A stretch of DNA of 64,000 nt, from the NCBI RefSeq assembly GCF_000021945.1, contig NC_011831.1, positions 1,212,001 to 1,276,000 on the forward strand, written 5' to 3'. This document shows positions 29,130-39,303 of the stretch, piece by piece. The translations under genes were made by a program, and so were the position numbers. Each line of letters opens with the position of its first letter. Positions within the stretch are counted from its first letter, which is position 1. This stretch comes from Chloroflexus aggregans DSM 9485. GTDB taxonomy: Bacteria > Chloroflexota > Chloroflexia > Chloroflexales > Chloroflexaceae. The notes under the pieces were generated by a model. It worked only from the letters and a program-made list of their open reading frames with translations, was not told where the DNA came from and searched no databases.

Positions 29130-29272
29130 ACTGCTGCGTTTTGCCGCGTAGACCGACCCTTTAGGGCCGGGTTCTTTTCACAGCAGTAATTTCATCAGCC
29201 AGTGCCGGCAAATCCTATTCATTCACGCTACAATATCTGTAATCAATCTAGGCGGGACAACCGGAGCATTGC

Positions 29273-32133
29273 ATGACGGTCGATCTGTTAACCTTATCCA
29301 TCGCCCTCAACCTTGCAAATGTCTTGCAATGCGCCGCCTTAATCGGCTTGGCGCTGGCTAATCGCGGGCGGGCTGGCCCAGTGTGGTGGGCTGCAGGAAT
29401 GGGGGTGTTAGCGTTTGGCTTGATCATCACCACCTTGCGCGATGTTACCGAAGTGCCGCTCGTATTGCATGCCGTAAGTCATGCAATGGTGGGTGGCGGT
29501 ATGCTGTTGCTCTACCACGGTGTGAAGCGATTTTTCGGCGATCGAGGCCATCTGCGCCGCTTGCTGCTGATTTGGCTCCTTATTCTGATTGCCAATCTGT
29601 TGTTAGCGTCAACCGGCGATATGCCGCCGTTGCGTCGCATCCTCTTTTCAGTCGTGGTAGCGATCTGCTCGCTTTTGATTGGCTTGCGTTTCTTGCGCGA
29701 ATCGCGCCCCGATTTCCACTCGCTGGTGTTGTTTCTTGCGATCGTCTTCTTTGCCAATGGGGTGTTTTTGCCCTGCGCGGTATTGCCTCGACGACCGAAG
29801 TCAACTGGCTGGTTGTCTCGCCGCCATGGCAGACCGCTACCTATCTCATCTCAATCGCAACAACTACTCTCTGGACGTTTGGCCTGATCTTGTTGGTCAA
29901 TCGCGAGCTAGTCATCGGGCAACGCGATGCGCTGCAACAACTGGAACACGTCTTTGGCGCGCAACCGGATGCCGTCTTGCTGTCGCGCTTGACCGATGGC
30001 GTGTTTGTGAAAGTCAATCGCAGCTTTACGACGATCAGCGGATATTCGGCGGAAGAGGTCTTGGGCAAAGATGGGCTAACGCTCAATATCTGGCGTTCGC
30101 CGGAAGATCGGCGGCACTGGGCGGAGTTGATGCGGCGTGATGGGTATTGCGTTGGGCTTGAATTCCAATTCCGCCGGCGCAATGGCGAGCTGCGCACATG
30201 CTTACTCTCTTCGCAGACCGTGATGATTCGCGGGGTGCCGCATGCGATCAGCATCATTCACGACATTACCGAACGTAAACAGATCGAGGCAGAACTACAG
30301 CGAAGTGAGGCCCGTTACCGACTAATTGCCGAAAACGCTACCGACGTGATCTGGCTGTTCGATCCTGTACGGATGCGCTTCACCTTCTTCAGCCCGTCAA
30401 TTCACAAGCTGATCGGCTACTCGGCAGCAGAAGCGCAGGAGATGTCGTTTGCCGATTTCTTGACTGTCGAGTCGGCCCAGCACGTACATTCGGCCTTACA
30501 GTACATGCTCAACCATTGGGAAGGTGATCTGACAACCGCTCCACCGTGGGTTGCGGAGATTGACCTGATCCACCGCGACGGCCATGTGGTACAGGCCGAA
30601 ATCATTACCTCGTTCGTCCGTGATGAAGAGCAGCGGTTAATAGTACTCGGTGTAGCCCGTGATATTACTGCCCGCAAGCAAGCCGAAGTAGCATTACGAA
30701 TCGCTCGCCAGCAGGCTGAAGCCGCCAACCGGGCCAAGAGCGCCTTTTTGGCGAATGTTAGCCACGAATTACGAACGCCATTGCACGCCGTATTAGGGTT
30801 TGCCCAGTTGTTGGCAAACGACAACAACTTAACACCCACCCAACAGGAGTATCTAGCGATTATCAATCGCAGTGGTGAGCACTTACTACGCCTGATTAAT
30901 GAAGTCCTCGACCTGGCTAAGATCGAAGCCGGACGATACACCTATAATGCGGCACCGCTGAATGTGCGCCAACTCATCGAAGATGTCCAACTTCTCTTTC
31001 GCAACCGCGCCGAAGCCAAGCAATTACACTTAAACGTGACGTGTGCCGGGAATGTACCAACGCTCATCATCAGCGATGAGGCAAAGTTACGTCAGATTCT
31101 GATCAACCTACTGAGCAACGCGATCAAGTTTACCGATGTCGGCTCCGTTCATTTGCACGTTATACGTGAGGAGCAACGCTTGCTCTTTACTGTAGAAGAT
31201 ACCGGGATCGGCATTCCACCGTTGGATCAGCAAAAGCTCTTCCGGCCCTTCTTCCAAGGTCAGCAAACGGGGGAATATAACTCGAGCGTCGGCGTCGGCC
31301 TTGGTCTAAGTATTAGCTACGAACTCGCCCGACTGATCGGCGGTGATCTGAGTGTGTACAGTGAGGGAAGAGGTTGTGGTTCCCGCTTTACCCTGGTAAT
31401 TCCGTTACAAACACCGATCACCACACCGCTAACCCCGCCCGTTGAAACAGAACAGCGACACGCCATCCGCTTACGCAACGACCAACCGGTGTATCGTATG
31501 CTGGTAGCCGATGACCAACCAACGAATGCGTTGTTCCTCGTCGCGCTCCTGCACCGGCTCGGCTTTGCCGTCCAATCGGTTGCCGATGGTCAAACGGCAA
31601 TCGAGGTTTGGCGCTCGTGGCAACCACATATCATCTGGATCGATGTCCGTATGCCAAAACTCAATGGCTTTACCGTTACCCGGCAGATTCGGGAAATCTG
31701 CGCACGCGAACCGGGAATGTTACGCCCTTTTATTGTGGCGTTATCGGCCCATGTGTTTGATGACACCCCGAAACTCGTCACCGATGCCGGATGCGACCAT
31801 TTCATTGCGAAGCCGTTTCGTGAACATGACATTGTGCAGACGATTGAACAACTCTTGCACGTGGAGTTCGAATACTCGATACCGATCGCTGACCAATTAC
31901 CGACTACAATAGTGAGCGATAACGGCTACCATCCTGCATGGTGTAACGCATTGCAACAAGCAGCCCAAGAGGCCAACTTTCGCCGCTTGCAAGAATTGGT
32001 CCAGCGCATTGAACGTGAACGGCCTGCCGACGCCACTCGCTTACGACAATGGATTGAAACGTTTGATTATCAATCAGTATTATCATGGGTTGCGGATGTC
32101 ACACCATCACAAGCCGCAAATCCTATTGTATAG
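29273..32133 (+). CDS. Hybrid histidine kinase, interrupted by one frameshift
   Basis: Restored length is about 953 residues. A six- to seven-helix membrane sensor (1-165) is read from the ATG at 29273. After the T run 29765-29769 the frame moves by one base; adding one T joins it to GCC CTG CGC and a continuous frame to 32133. That part has two PAS domains with PAC motifs (DITERK, DITARK), HisKA (SHELRTPLHAVLGF), HATPase_c (NLLSNAIKF, DTGIGI, GVGLGL), a receiver (VADDQPTNALFL, phospho-Asp in WIDVRMPKLNG, Lys in KPF) and a C-terminal helical segment. This is either a recent one-base deletion, a sequencing slip or slippage control. The REC-GGDEF gene next to it is a plausible partner. Confidence 0.85.
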
Positions 32134-32184
32134 TAGAGCTGATGTCGGAATAATATACAGGTATATGTTGAGACAGTTACCTTC

Positions 32185-33123
32185 ATGCCAGATAATCGAA
32201 CACCTACCATCCTGATTGTTGACGATACTCCGGCAAACCTTCTCCTATTGACCCAACTATTGGTTGGTCAGTCGTATGACGTGCGCCCGGTGACCCAAGG
32301 CAGGCAGGCAATAGCGGCAGTTCGCGCAATTCGCCCTGATTTGATATTACTTGACATCCGTATGCCCGATATGGACGGTTATACGGTATGTCAAACCTTA
32401 AAAGCCGATCCGGAAACCAACCAGATACCGATCATCTTCATCAGTGCGCTCGATGACACTGAAGACAAAGTGCGTGCCTTTGAATGTGGAGGTGTCGATT
32501 ACATTACGAAACCATTTCAACCGGCCGAAGTATTAGCGCGTGTACGCACGCACCTCGCTTTGGCTCAGGCCCGGATTGCGCTTGAGACGGCAAACCGCGA
32601 ACTGCAACGAGCACTTGCACGTGAAGCGGAACTCGCTCGAATTGACTGGTTGACCGGTGTCTACAATCGTAGCCATTTTTACGAGCTGGCAACCTACGAA
32701 TTTGCGATTGCCACCCGTTACGATCAACCACTGGCGATCTGCATGTTCGATGTCGACCACTTCAAACACATCAATGACCAATACGGTCACCTGATCGGCG
32801 ATCAAGTGCTGCGGACCATTGCCCAAACAGCCGCCCGTCAGATTCGCACTGCTGACTGTATCGGTCGTTTTGGCGGTGAAGAGTTTATCCTGCTGTTACC
32901 GAATACGACGATGGAGGCCGGACTGAACCTCGCCGAGCGCCTACGAGTCGCCGTCGCCGCGTTAGAGATACATACCGAGAAGGGCACCATCACAGCTACG
33001 ATCAGTCTAGGCGTAGCCGGGCGCCAACCGGCCGATACGATGATCGAACGGATCATCGATCGCGCCGATCAAGCCCTCTACGCGGCTAAGCGGCAGGGGC
33101 GCAATTGTGTGGTGGGGGTGTGA
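32185..33123 (+). CDS. Response regulator with GGDEF diguanylate cyclase output
   Basis: 312 residues. The receiver domain (8-125) has the acidic pair in LIVDDTPANLLLL, phospho-acceptor Asp in LILLDIRMPDMDG, and Lys in YITKPFQP. A short coiled linker (EtANRELQRALAREAEL) leads to a GGDEF domain (about 150-312): LTGVYNRSHFYE, FDVDHFKHINDQYGH, and the active-site loop GRFGGEEF. The A-site is intact, so it should make cyclic di-GMP when phosphorylated. R-x-x-D of an inhibitory site is not evident. It lies 51 bases after the frameshifted hybrid kinase, its likely phosphodonor. Confidence 0.93.
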   Translation: MPDNRTPTILIVDDTPANLLLLTQLLVGQSYDVRPVTQGRQAIAAVRAIRPDLILLDIRMPDMDGYTVCQTLKADPETNQIPIIFISALDDTEDKVRAFECGGVDYITKPFQPAEVLARVRTHLALAQARIALETANRELQRALAREAELARIDWLTGVYNRSHFYELATYEFAIATRYDQPLAICMFDVDHFKHINDQYGHLIGDQVLRTIAQTAARQIRTADCIGRFGGEEFILLLPNTTMEAGLNLAERLRVAVAALEIHTEKGTITATISLGVAGRQPADTMIERIIDRADQALYAAKRQGRNCVVGV

Positions 33124-33218
33124 AATGGTCATTATCTCCGGGGGCCAGAGCATTTGTCGAACGATGATCGTGCGGTGCGCAAGGCGTGAGTTGGTATGGG
33201 AGCGACGAGGATCTTGGC

Positions 33219-34127
33219 ATGGCGACGCCGGTGATCGAATTGCGTGACCTGACCGTCTACTACGGCCAGCGGCGCGGGGTTGAAGACCTCAATCTGACCG
33301 TTGAACCCGGCGAGGTGTTCGGTTTTCTTGGCCCCAATGGCGCTGGCAAGACGACGACGCTGCGGGTGTTGCTGGATATTATCCGGCCTACCCGTGGGCA
33401 GGCCTTGATCTTTGGCAAGGATTGCCGGCACGAGGGGCCGCAGATTCGCCGGCAGGTCGGGTATCTGCCCGGCGAGCTGAGTTTACCCGGCCAATCTGAC
33501 AGCGCGTCAGTATCTCGCTATGCTCGATGCTGCCCGTGGCCGCGTTGTTGAAGCCGCCTATCTTGCCCGGCTGTGCGACCGGCTTGATTTCGACCTCGAC
33601 AGGCCAATGCGTACCTATTCGCGGGGCAACAAACAGAAAGTGGTCCTGATCGCGGCCTTCATGTTTCGCCCACAATTGCTCATCCTCGATGAGCCGACCG
33701 GCGGTCTCGACCGCTCGTCCAGCAGACGGTGCTCGAATTGGTGCGCGCGGCCCGCGCCGAGGGGGGCACCGTCTTCTTTTCGTCGCATATCTTGCCTGAA
33801 GTGCAGGCAATCTGTGACCGGGTCGGGATTATTCGCGCCGGCAGGCTGGCAGCAATTGAGCGGGTTGATGCGTTGTTGCAGCGCCAGCAGGTGCATCGCT
33901 TGCGCTTGCGTTTTGCCCAGCCGATCCCGCCGGCGGCCTTTGCCCTCCCCGGTGTGACCGAGCTAGCCCACGGCGAGGGTGAGGTGATGCTGGAGGTGCG
34001 TGAGAACCTGGCGCACGTGCTGCGGATTGCCGGTGATTTGGGAGCGATTGCGCTCGAGACTATGCCGCTTACGCTCGAAGAGGTGTTTTTGGCCTACTAT
34101 GGCGCCCAAGGGGGGAACCATGCTTAG
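33219..34127 (+). pseudogene. ABC transporter ATPase with two compensating frameshifts
   Basis: An ABC-type ATPase of the antibiotic/drug-export (CcmA/NatA) class. Walker A GPNGAGKTTT is in the first frame. Near 33488 the frame must shift to read NLTARQYLAMLDAARGR, the signature-like YSRGNKQKVVLIAAF and Walker B LLILDEPTGGLD. Near 33712 one base (a C in CCGCTCGTCCAG) is missing, and the frame returns for the H-loop (FFSSHILPEVQAICDRV) and the C-terminal extension. The two changes restore phase, but the segment between is out of frame. Translated as is, the protein would lack its catalytic core. It overlaps the permease start by 8 bases. Confidence 0.88.
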
Positions 34128-34941
34128 CCTGTGTTGGCATGAATTGCGCGCCCGGCGCGGCCTCATTATCGGCTGGGGAGCGGGGTTGGTCATCTTTTTT
34201 GACGTCTATCTCGCGTTTTACCCGGCGCTGCCGGCTGAAATGCGTAACCTCGATTTGTAGGCAATTGAACTCTATCGCGCGTTCGGCAATCTGACCATCG
34301 CCACCTTTGAAGGCTATATCGGCTCGACGATCTTTTTTAGCATATTGCTGGCGGTTTTGGCCATTGTGACCGGAACCGGCATGCTGGCCGGCGAGGAGGA
34401 GGCCGGCACGCTCGAGTTGCAATTGGCGCTACCATTGGCGCGCCGGCAATTGGTGACGGCGAAGACGCTCGAATTGGCGGCAATCGGTTTCATCGTATTG
34501 GTGGTCGCCGGCCTGGCCGCGACGGGGATCTTTCTCGCCATTCGTGATCGGCTTACCACGTCGCTCGATGCCGGCGATCTCTTCCGGGCCACGATCGCGC
34601 ACTGGCCGCCGGTGTGGCTGTTTCAAACCTTGAGCCTGTGGCTCGGTACGGTCACGCCGTCGCGCCGGATCGCGCTCGCGATCGCCACTGTGCTCCTCAT
34701 CGTGAGCTTCCCCGGCTACAATCTGGTTGGGATGTCACCCGATCTTGAATGGCTGCGTCCATTCTCACCGTTCCACTATCTCCCCGTCACGCCGGAGACG
34801 CTCAATGATGGGCCGGCGTTGGGTGACCTCGCCATCTTGACGGTGATGGCGCCGGTCTGGTATGGCCTTGCCGTCATGAGCTTCGACCGGCGTGATGTGA
34901 CGGTGGGGGCTTGGCCGTGGGTGCGATGGATGAGCCGCTGA
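34120..34941 (+). pseudogene. ABC-2 type permease with in-frame amber codon
   Basis: A membrane subunit partner of the preceding ATPase. MLSLCWHELRARRGLIIGWGAGLVIF begins a first helix; TAG at 34258-34260 interrupts the frame after 46 residues. The same frame then continues to 34941 with several more helices (TIFFSILLAVLAIVTGTGMLAGEEEAGTLEL, the last part being the typical E-E-x-x-G-T-L-E-L loop of ABC-2 exporters). No frameshift is needed. With its ATPase also broken, the exporter is most likely dead. Confidence 0.85.
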
Positions 34942-34964
34942 TGATGCCGGCGTGACCGCGGCTA

Positions 34965-34973
34965 TGGTATACT
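34965..34973 (+). promoter_or_regulatory. Extended -10 promoter of lepA
   Basis: TGGTATACT (TG-n-TATACT), 53 bases before the lepA ATG at 35027. Confidence 0.45.
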
Positions 34974-35026
34974 TCCATTCAGAGACAACGGCACATGCGA
35001 GGTCTTGTCACCGAATTGAACCATAC

Positions 35027-36850
35027 ATGTCAGATCAACTACACATCCGCAATTTCAGCATTATTGCCCACGTCGATCACGGAAAAACGACATTAAGTGA
35101 TCGGCTGCTCGAAGCCACGCGCACGATTACCGAACGCGAGCAGCGTGAGCAACTCCTCGATTCGCTTGATCTGGAGCGCGAAAAAGGCATTACCATCAAA
35201 CTCAAACCGGTACGGATGGAGTACCGTGCAGCCGATGGTCAGCTCTACCAACTCAACCTAATCGATACGCCCGGCCATGTCGATTTTAGCTATGAGGTCA
35301 ACCGATCGCTGGCCGCCTGTGAAGGTGCGCTTTTGGTTGTCGATGCTTCGCAAGGTATCGAGGCGCAAACGCTGGCGAATACCTATTTGGCTCTTGAAAA
35401 CGATCTGGTGATCATTCCCGTTATCAACAAGATCGATCTGCCCGGCGCACACCCTGAAGAGGTCGCGCAGGAGATCGAGTCGGTGATCGGTATTCCTGCT
35501 GAAGAGGCCATCTTTGCCTCGGCCAAAGAGGGCATTGGTGTGCCGGAGATTCTCGAAGCGATTGTCAAGCGTATCCCGCCACCACGCGGCCAGCGCCAGC
35601 AACCGGCACGTGCATTGATCTTCGACTCGCATTATGACCCGTACAAAGGGGTGATCGCCTATGTGCGGGTAGTTGATGGTGTCTTTACTGCCCGCGATCG
35701 GGTCCGGTTTATGGGCACCGGCGCCCAAGCCGAAACCCTCGAACTCGGCATCTTTCGCCCGGCGATGACTCCCCTGAACGAGCTGGTTGCCGGTGAGGTA
35801 GGTTATATCGCAACCGGTCTTAAGAGTGTCGCCGATTGTCAGGTTGGTGATACCATTACCCTGGTCGATGCCCCGGCCGGTGAACCGCTACCCGGCTATC
35901 GCCCGGCCAAACCGATGGTCTTCGCCGGTCTCTACCCGATCGACTCGAACGCCTACCCCGAACTGCGCGAGGCACTCGAACGGCTCAAGCTAAACGACGC
36001 TGCGCTCTCATTCCAGCCCGAAAGCTCGGCTGCACTTGGGTTCGGTTTTCGCTGTGGCTTCCTCGGCCTACTCCATATGGAGATTGTGCGCGAGCGGCTT
36101 GAACGCGAATACAAACTTGAACTGTTGATCACAGCACCGTCGGTAGAGTATCAGGTATTGCTTTCAGATGGTGAGATCGTGACGGTCGCTAACCCATCCG
36201 AGATGCCAGATCTGTCACGGATCGAAGCCATCGAAGAGCCGGTGGTCGAGATTAGTGTTATTACGCCGGTACGCTATATCGGTACCATTATGGATTTGGT
36301 GACGAACCGGCGTGGTGTCTTTATCAGTATGGATTATCTCGACCCGACGCGCGTGCTGCTGAAGTACCGAATGCCGTTGGCCGAAATTGTGATCGATTTT
36401 TACGATCAGCTCAAGAGTCGCACGCAGGGCTATGCCTCGCTCGACTATCATCTGGCGGGTTATCAAGAGGCCGATCTGGTCAAGCTCGATATTTTGGTCA
36501 ACGGTCAGCCGGTTGATGCGTTGTCGCTGATCGTCCATCGTGATTTTGCTTACCAGCGTGGGCGGGACTTGGTTGAACGACTACGCCAACTGATCCCACG
36601 CCAAATGTTTGAAGTACCGATTCAGGCAGCCATCGGCTCGAAGATCATTGCTCGCGAAACGATTCGAGCGTTGCGGAAAGATGTGTTGGCGAAGTGCTAC
36701 GGCGGCGACGTAACCCGTAAGCGTAAACTGCTCGAAAAACAGAAAGAGGGTAAGAAGCGCATGAAGATGGTCGGCAGCGTCGAGATTCCGCAAGAAGCAT
36801 TTATGGCCATTCTATCGCTCAACGAGTCGGGGAATGAGCGGGAACGATAG
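35027..36850 (+). CDS. lepA: Elongation factor 4 (LepA)
   Basis: A 607-residue translational GTPase that acts on stalled or mis-translocated ribosomes. G1 [11 protein letters not shown]2 near KGITIK, G3 DTPGHVDF, G4 NKIDLPGA and G5 ASAKEG are intact. It has the EF4-specific C-terminal domain ([50 protein letters not shown]). The ATG at 35027 gives the standard start ([20 protein letters not shown]). Upstream extension in the same frame is not conserved sequence. It heads a run with a PpiC lipoprotein, mazG and DUF951. Confidence 0.97.
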   Translation: MSDQLHIRNFSIIAHVDHGKTTLSDRLLEATRTITEREQREQLLDSLDLEREKGITIKLKPVRMEYRAADGQLYQLNLIDTPGHVDFSYEVNRSLAACEGALLVVDASQGIEAQTLANTYLALENDLVIIPVINKIDLPGAHPEEVAQEIESVIGIPAEEAIFASAKEGIGVPEILEAIVKRIPPPRGQRQQPARALIFDSHYDPYKGVIAYVRVVDGVFTARDRVRFMGTGAQAETLELGIFRPAMTPLNELVAGEVGYIATGLKSVADCQVGDTITLVDAPAGEPLPGYRPAKPMVFAGLYPIDSNAYPELREALERLKLNDAALSFQPESSAALGFGFRCGFLGLLHMEIVRERLEREYKLELLITAPSVEYQVLLSDGEIVTVANPSEMPDLSRIEAIEEPVVEISVITPVRYIGTIMDLVTNRRGVFISMDYLDPTRVLLKYRMPLAEIVIDFYDQLKSRTQGYASLDYHLAGYQEADLVKLDILVNGQPVDALSLIVHRDFAYQRGRDLVERLRQLIPRQMFEVPIQAAIGSKIIARETIRALRKDVLAKCYGGDVTRKRKLLEKQKEGKKRMKMVGSVEIPQEAFMAILSLNESGNERER

Positions 36851-36876
36851 TGCATTGAAATGTGGAGATAGGTAGT

Positions 36877-37785
36877 ATGCGTCGCTTGATCTGGCTGCTC
36901 ACCCTGTTCCTCCTGGCCGGTTGCCAGAGCGTGGTGAATGGCCGTCAATGGATTGAGACCGATTCGCCGGTAGCCTTTCGTTTGGGCACGCAGGTTTACA
37001 CCGTTGCCGATGTCAATAATGAAATAAAACGTGCCATCGGCGATGGGATAGCCAACGCATTGGCTTCCGGCCAGACCCGTGAGCAGATCGAGCAAATTGT
37101 GGTCGAGAACGATTTGCGCCGACAGATCTTTGAGCAGATGATCCAAAATGAACTGCTGCTGTACTACGCCCGTCAGCATGGGATTGGTGTCGATCCGGTG
37201 GCGCTTGATGCGGTGGTGTTCAACCGGATATCGAACGACGCCTCGCCGGCAGAAGTTCTCGATCAGCGCAGCGTGTTAGCGCGTGAGCAGATCGTGTTGG
37301 AAATCATTGCCCGCAATACCCGCGCCGATATGGCACATGCGCGCCATATTCTGGTTGATGATGAAGCTTCGGCGCAGGCGATCCTCGCCGATCTGCAAGG
37401 TGGAGCCAATTTTGCTACGCTCGCGGCGACTCGTTCGCGCGATACAGCTTCGGCAGCGAACGGTGGTGACTTGGGTTGGGCCACGCGGGGCGATTTTGTA
37501 CCGGCGTTTGAAGAAGCTATCTTTACCCTGCCGCTCAATACACCACAGATTGTGAAAACCGATTTTGGTTTTCACGTCGTCGAGGTATTGGAGCGCGAAC
37601 TCCAACGCCCCTTCGACACGTTTGAACAATTGCGGGTTCGTCAGAATGCCGGTCAGTTTTACCAGGAAACCTTTGTACCGTGGTACGAGGAGTTGCGCCG
37701 TCAGTTTGAATTGAGTGGGGAACTACAGATCGCCGATGGCTTTGATCCGAACGCTTTACCGATCCCGTTCCCTGAGACGCCATGA
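36877..37785 (+). CDS. PpiC-type peptidyl-prolyl isomerase lipoprotein (PrsA/SurA-like)
   Basis: 302 residues. A lipoprotein signal peptide, RRLIWLLTLFLLAGC, puts the acylated Cys near residue 15. A SurA-N-like helical domain follows (about 40-140), then a parvulin domain (about 150-250: MAHARHILVDDEASAQAIL, GGDLGWATRGDFVPAFEEAIFTLP, VKTDFGFHVVEVLE). It should act as a folding helper at the outer face of the membrane. The ATG at 36877 is chosen over an in-frame start at 36862 because it begins the signal peptide. Its stop overlaps the mazG ATG by 4 bases (ATGA). Confidence 0.92.
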   Translation: MRRLIWLLTLFLLAGCQSVVNGRQWIETDSPVAFRLGTQVYTVADVNNEIKRAIGDGIANALASGQTREQIEQIVVENDLRRQIFEQMIQNELLLYYARQHGIGVDPVALDAVVFNRISNDASPAEVLDQRSVLAREQIVLEIIARNTRADMAHARHILVDDEASAQAILADLQGGANFATLAATRSRDTASAANGGDLGWATRGDFVPAFEEAIFTLPLNTPQIVKTDFGFHVVEVLERELQRPFDTFEQLRVRQNAGQFYQETFVPWYEELRRQFELSGELQIADGFDPNALPIPFPETP

Positions 37786-39008
37786 GTACCACACTCCATA
37801 CTGTGCTTCATCTTGCGGTGAATCAGGACCTGATCGACCCAGCAGCATTACAGGTGTGGTCGGTTGAACGGTTGCTTCAACCATCACCCCGGCCAACAGC
37901 AACCAGGGTGTTACCATGGGTAGAACAGCAAGGTTTGGGTAGCTATCAACCGGTACGATTGCCATACCCCCTGGCAACACATACCCCGGCTCTGATCTGG
38001 GGTGAACCGGCTACTCTCAATCTGACCGCACTGGCTACCCTTTTGGCTGAACGTTACCCGACCAACCATCGGTTGTTTGTGTTGACCGCACCGGAGGGGA
38101 GTACGATACCGTTGACCGTGGCCGAACTCGCTACGGCAATCCTGCCACCAGATGAAGTGATCGGGATCGTTGTTCCGGCATTGTCGCTTGCCGAAGACCA
38201 ACGGAGCCTTGATCGATTGCGGTGGGTGATCGGTCGTCTGTGCGGGCCAGACGGCTGCCCATGGGATGTACGCCAAACCCATCAGAGCCTGCGGAGAACG
38301 TTCCTCGAAGAGGTGTATGAAGCGCTGGAAGCAATCGATACCGGCGACATGCGTCACCTCTGTGAAGAGCTTGGTGATGTGCTGATGCAAGTATTCGTGC
38401 ATAGTGAAATGGCCCGCCAGGCCGGCTATTTTACCCTCGAATCGGTCGTTCAGCACGTCGCCGATAAACTGATCTTTCGCCATCCGCACGTCTTCGGCAC
38501 AACCAGTGTGACCGACACCGGTGAAGTTCTCCAAAACTGGGAGGCGTTGAAGGCGCAAGAATTGGCTACTAAAGGCCAGGTACGTAGCAGCGCGCTCGAT
38601 GGTATTCCGTCAGCATTGCCAGCATTGGCCACTGCCCAGACGCTGGCGCGTAAGGCAATCCAAGCCGGGTTTACGTGGACGACAATTGAGCAAGTTTGGG
38701 CCAAAATTGCCGAAGAACTGGCCGAGTTACGCGAAGCTGATGATAGTGCGGCCCAGAAGCGGGAACTCGGTGATCTGCTGTTCGCGCTGACCATACTGGC
38801 CCATTGGCTCCAACTCGATGCAGAATCGGCCCTGCGTGAAGCAAATCTGCGGTTTAAACAACGGTTTCAACAGGTCGAACAGATGGCTGCTCGTTCTGGA
38901 CGGAACCTGCGCGATTGCACACTCGATGAACTGATCGCATGGTGGACGGCAGCGAAGATGATGAGGAACGAACACACCGATGGCACCACCAATTCCGCTG
39001 TACCGTAA
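37782..39008 (+). CDS. mazG: MazG nucleoside triphosphate pyrophosphohydrolase with N-terminal extension
   Basis: 408 residues. The first 145 residues are an unassigned N-terminal domain, perhaps a worn remnant of the tetrapyrrole-methylase domain fused to MazG in YabN-type proteins. Two MazG modules follow: [28 protein letters not shown] with EELGDVL (about 155-215), and AEELAELRE with [10 protein letters not shown] (about 310-335). Both have the E-E-x-x-E...E-x-x-D metal-binding pattern. It removes noncanonical or excess NTPs. It starts inside the stop of the PpiC gene, so it is translationally coupled. Confidence 0.92.
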   Translation: MSTTLHTVLHLAVNQDLIDPAALQVWSVERLLQPSPRPTATRVLPWVEQQGLGSYQPVRLPYPLATHTPALIWGEPATLNLTALATLLAERYPTNHRLFVLTAPEGSTIPLTVAELATAILPPDEVIGIVVPALSLAEDQRSLDRLRWVIGRLCGPDGCPWDVRQTHQSLRRTFLEEVYEALEAIDTGDMRHLCEELGDVLMQVFVHSEMARQAGYFTLESVVQHVADKLIFRHPHVFGTTSVTDTGEVLQNWEALKAQELATKGQVRSSALDGIPSALPALATAQTLARKAIQAGFTWTTIEQVWAKIAEELAELREADDSAAQKRELGDLLFALTILAHWLQLDAESALREANLRFKQRFQQVEQMAARSGRNLRDCTLDELIAWWTAAKMMRNEHTDGTTNSAVP

Positions 39009-39183
39009 CGATATTGTCCAGTTACGCAAACCGCATGCTTGCGGTGGTGACACGTGGCGCATTGTGCGGCTAGGAGCCGACATTGGCTTACGCTGCGAGA
39101 CATGTGGACGGCGAGTATTGTTGCCGAGAGCCGAACTCGAACGACGGATCAAACGCTTCGTAGCACGTGGTGCTGATGAATAA
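38980..39183 (+). CDS. DUF951 small zinc-finger-like protein
   Basis: A 67-residue protein with a DUF951-type sequence: [36 protein letters not shown]. Three cysteines and a histidine (H-A-C-G-G...C-x-x-C) suggest a zinc-binding or nucleic-acid-binding role. It overlaps the 3' end of mazG by 29 bases in another frame. Such genes often lie near translation or replication genes; no function is proven. Length matches the family. Confidence 0.88.
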   Translation: MAPPIPLYRNDIVQLRKPHACGGDTWRIVRLGADIGLRCETCGRRVLLPRAELERRIKRFVARGADE

Positions 39184-39303
39184 CGATACCTTTGGCGGGA
39201 CGAGAGATCGTCTTGTGATAGGATCATAGCCGCTCAACATCCCATCAGTACTTCCTTCCTGCACAGTGATAGAACTAGTCAGTTGCATAGTATGCAAGGT
39301 CGC

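Larger units (their letters stand above)
28243..29272. other. Gene-free region with hairpins, AT-rich patch and intergenic repeats
   Basis: 1030 bases with no supported gene. In order: the terminator at 28272-28298; nondescript sequence; an AT-rich patch at about 28480-28620; a MITE-like element at 28855-28977; a repeated GC hairpin family at about 29000-29130; and a short CCCTTTAGGG hairpin near 29157 followed by TTCTTTT. Open frames of 110-130 codons here run through the repeats and do not look like proteins. Confidence 0.7.

Noticed and set aside
28679-29151. Open frames of 110-130 codons in the 1-kb gap
   Set aside because: They run through the inverted repeats and GC hairpins and change character with them; no start signals.
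34258-34260. Amber codon as programmed read-through or pyrrolysine
   Set aside because: The neighbouring ATPase is also broken, there are no pyl genes in view, and no stem follows the codon; decay is simpler.
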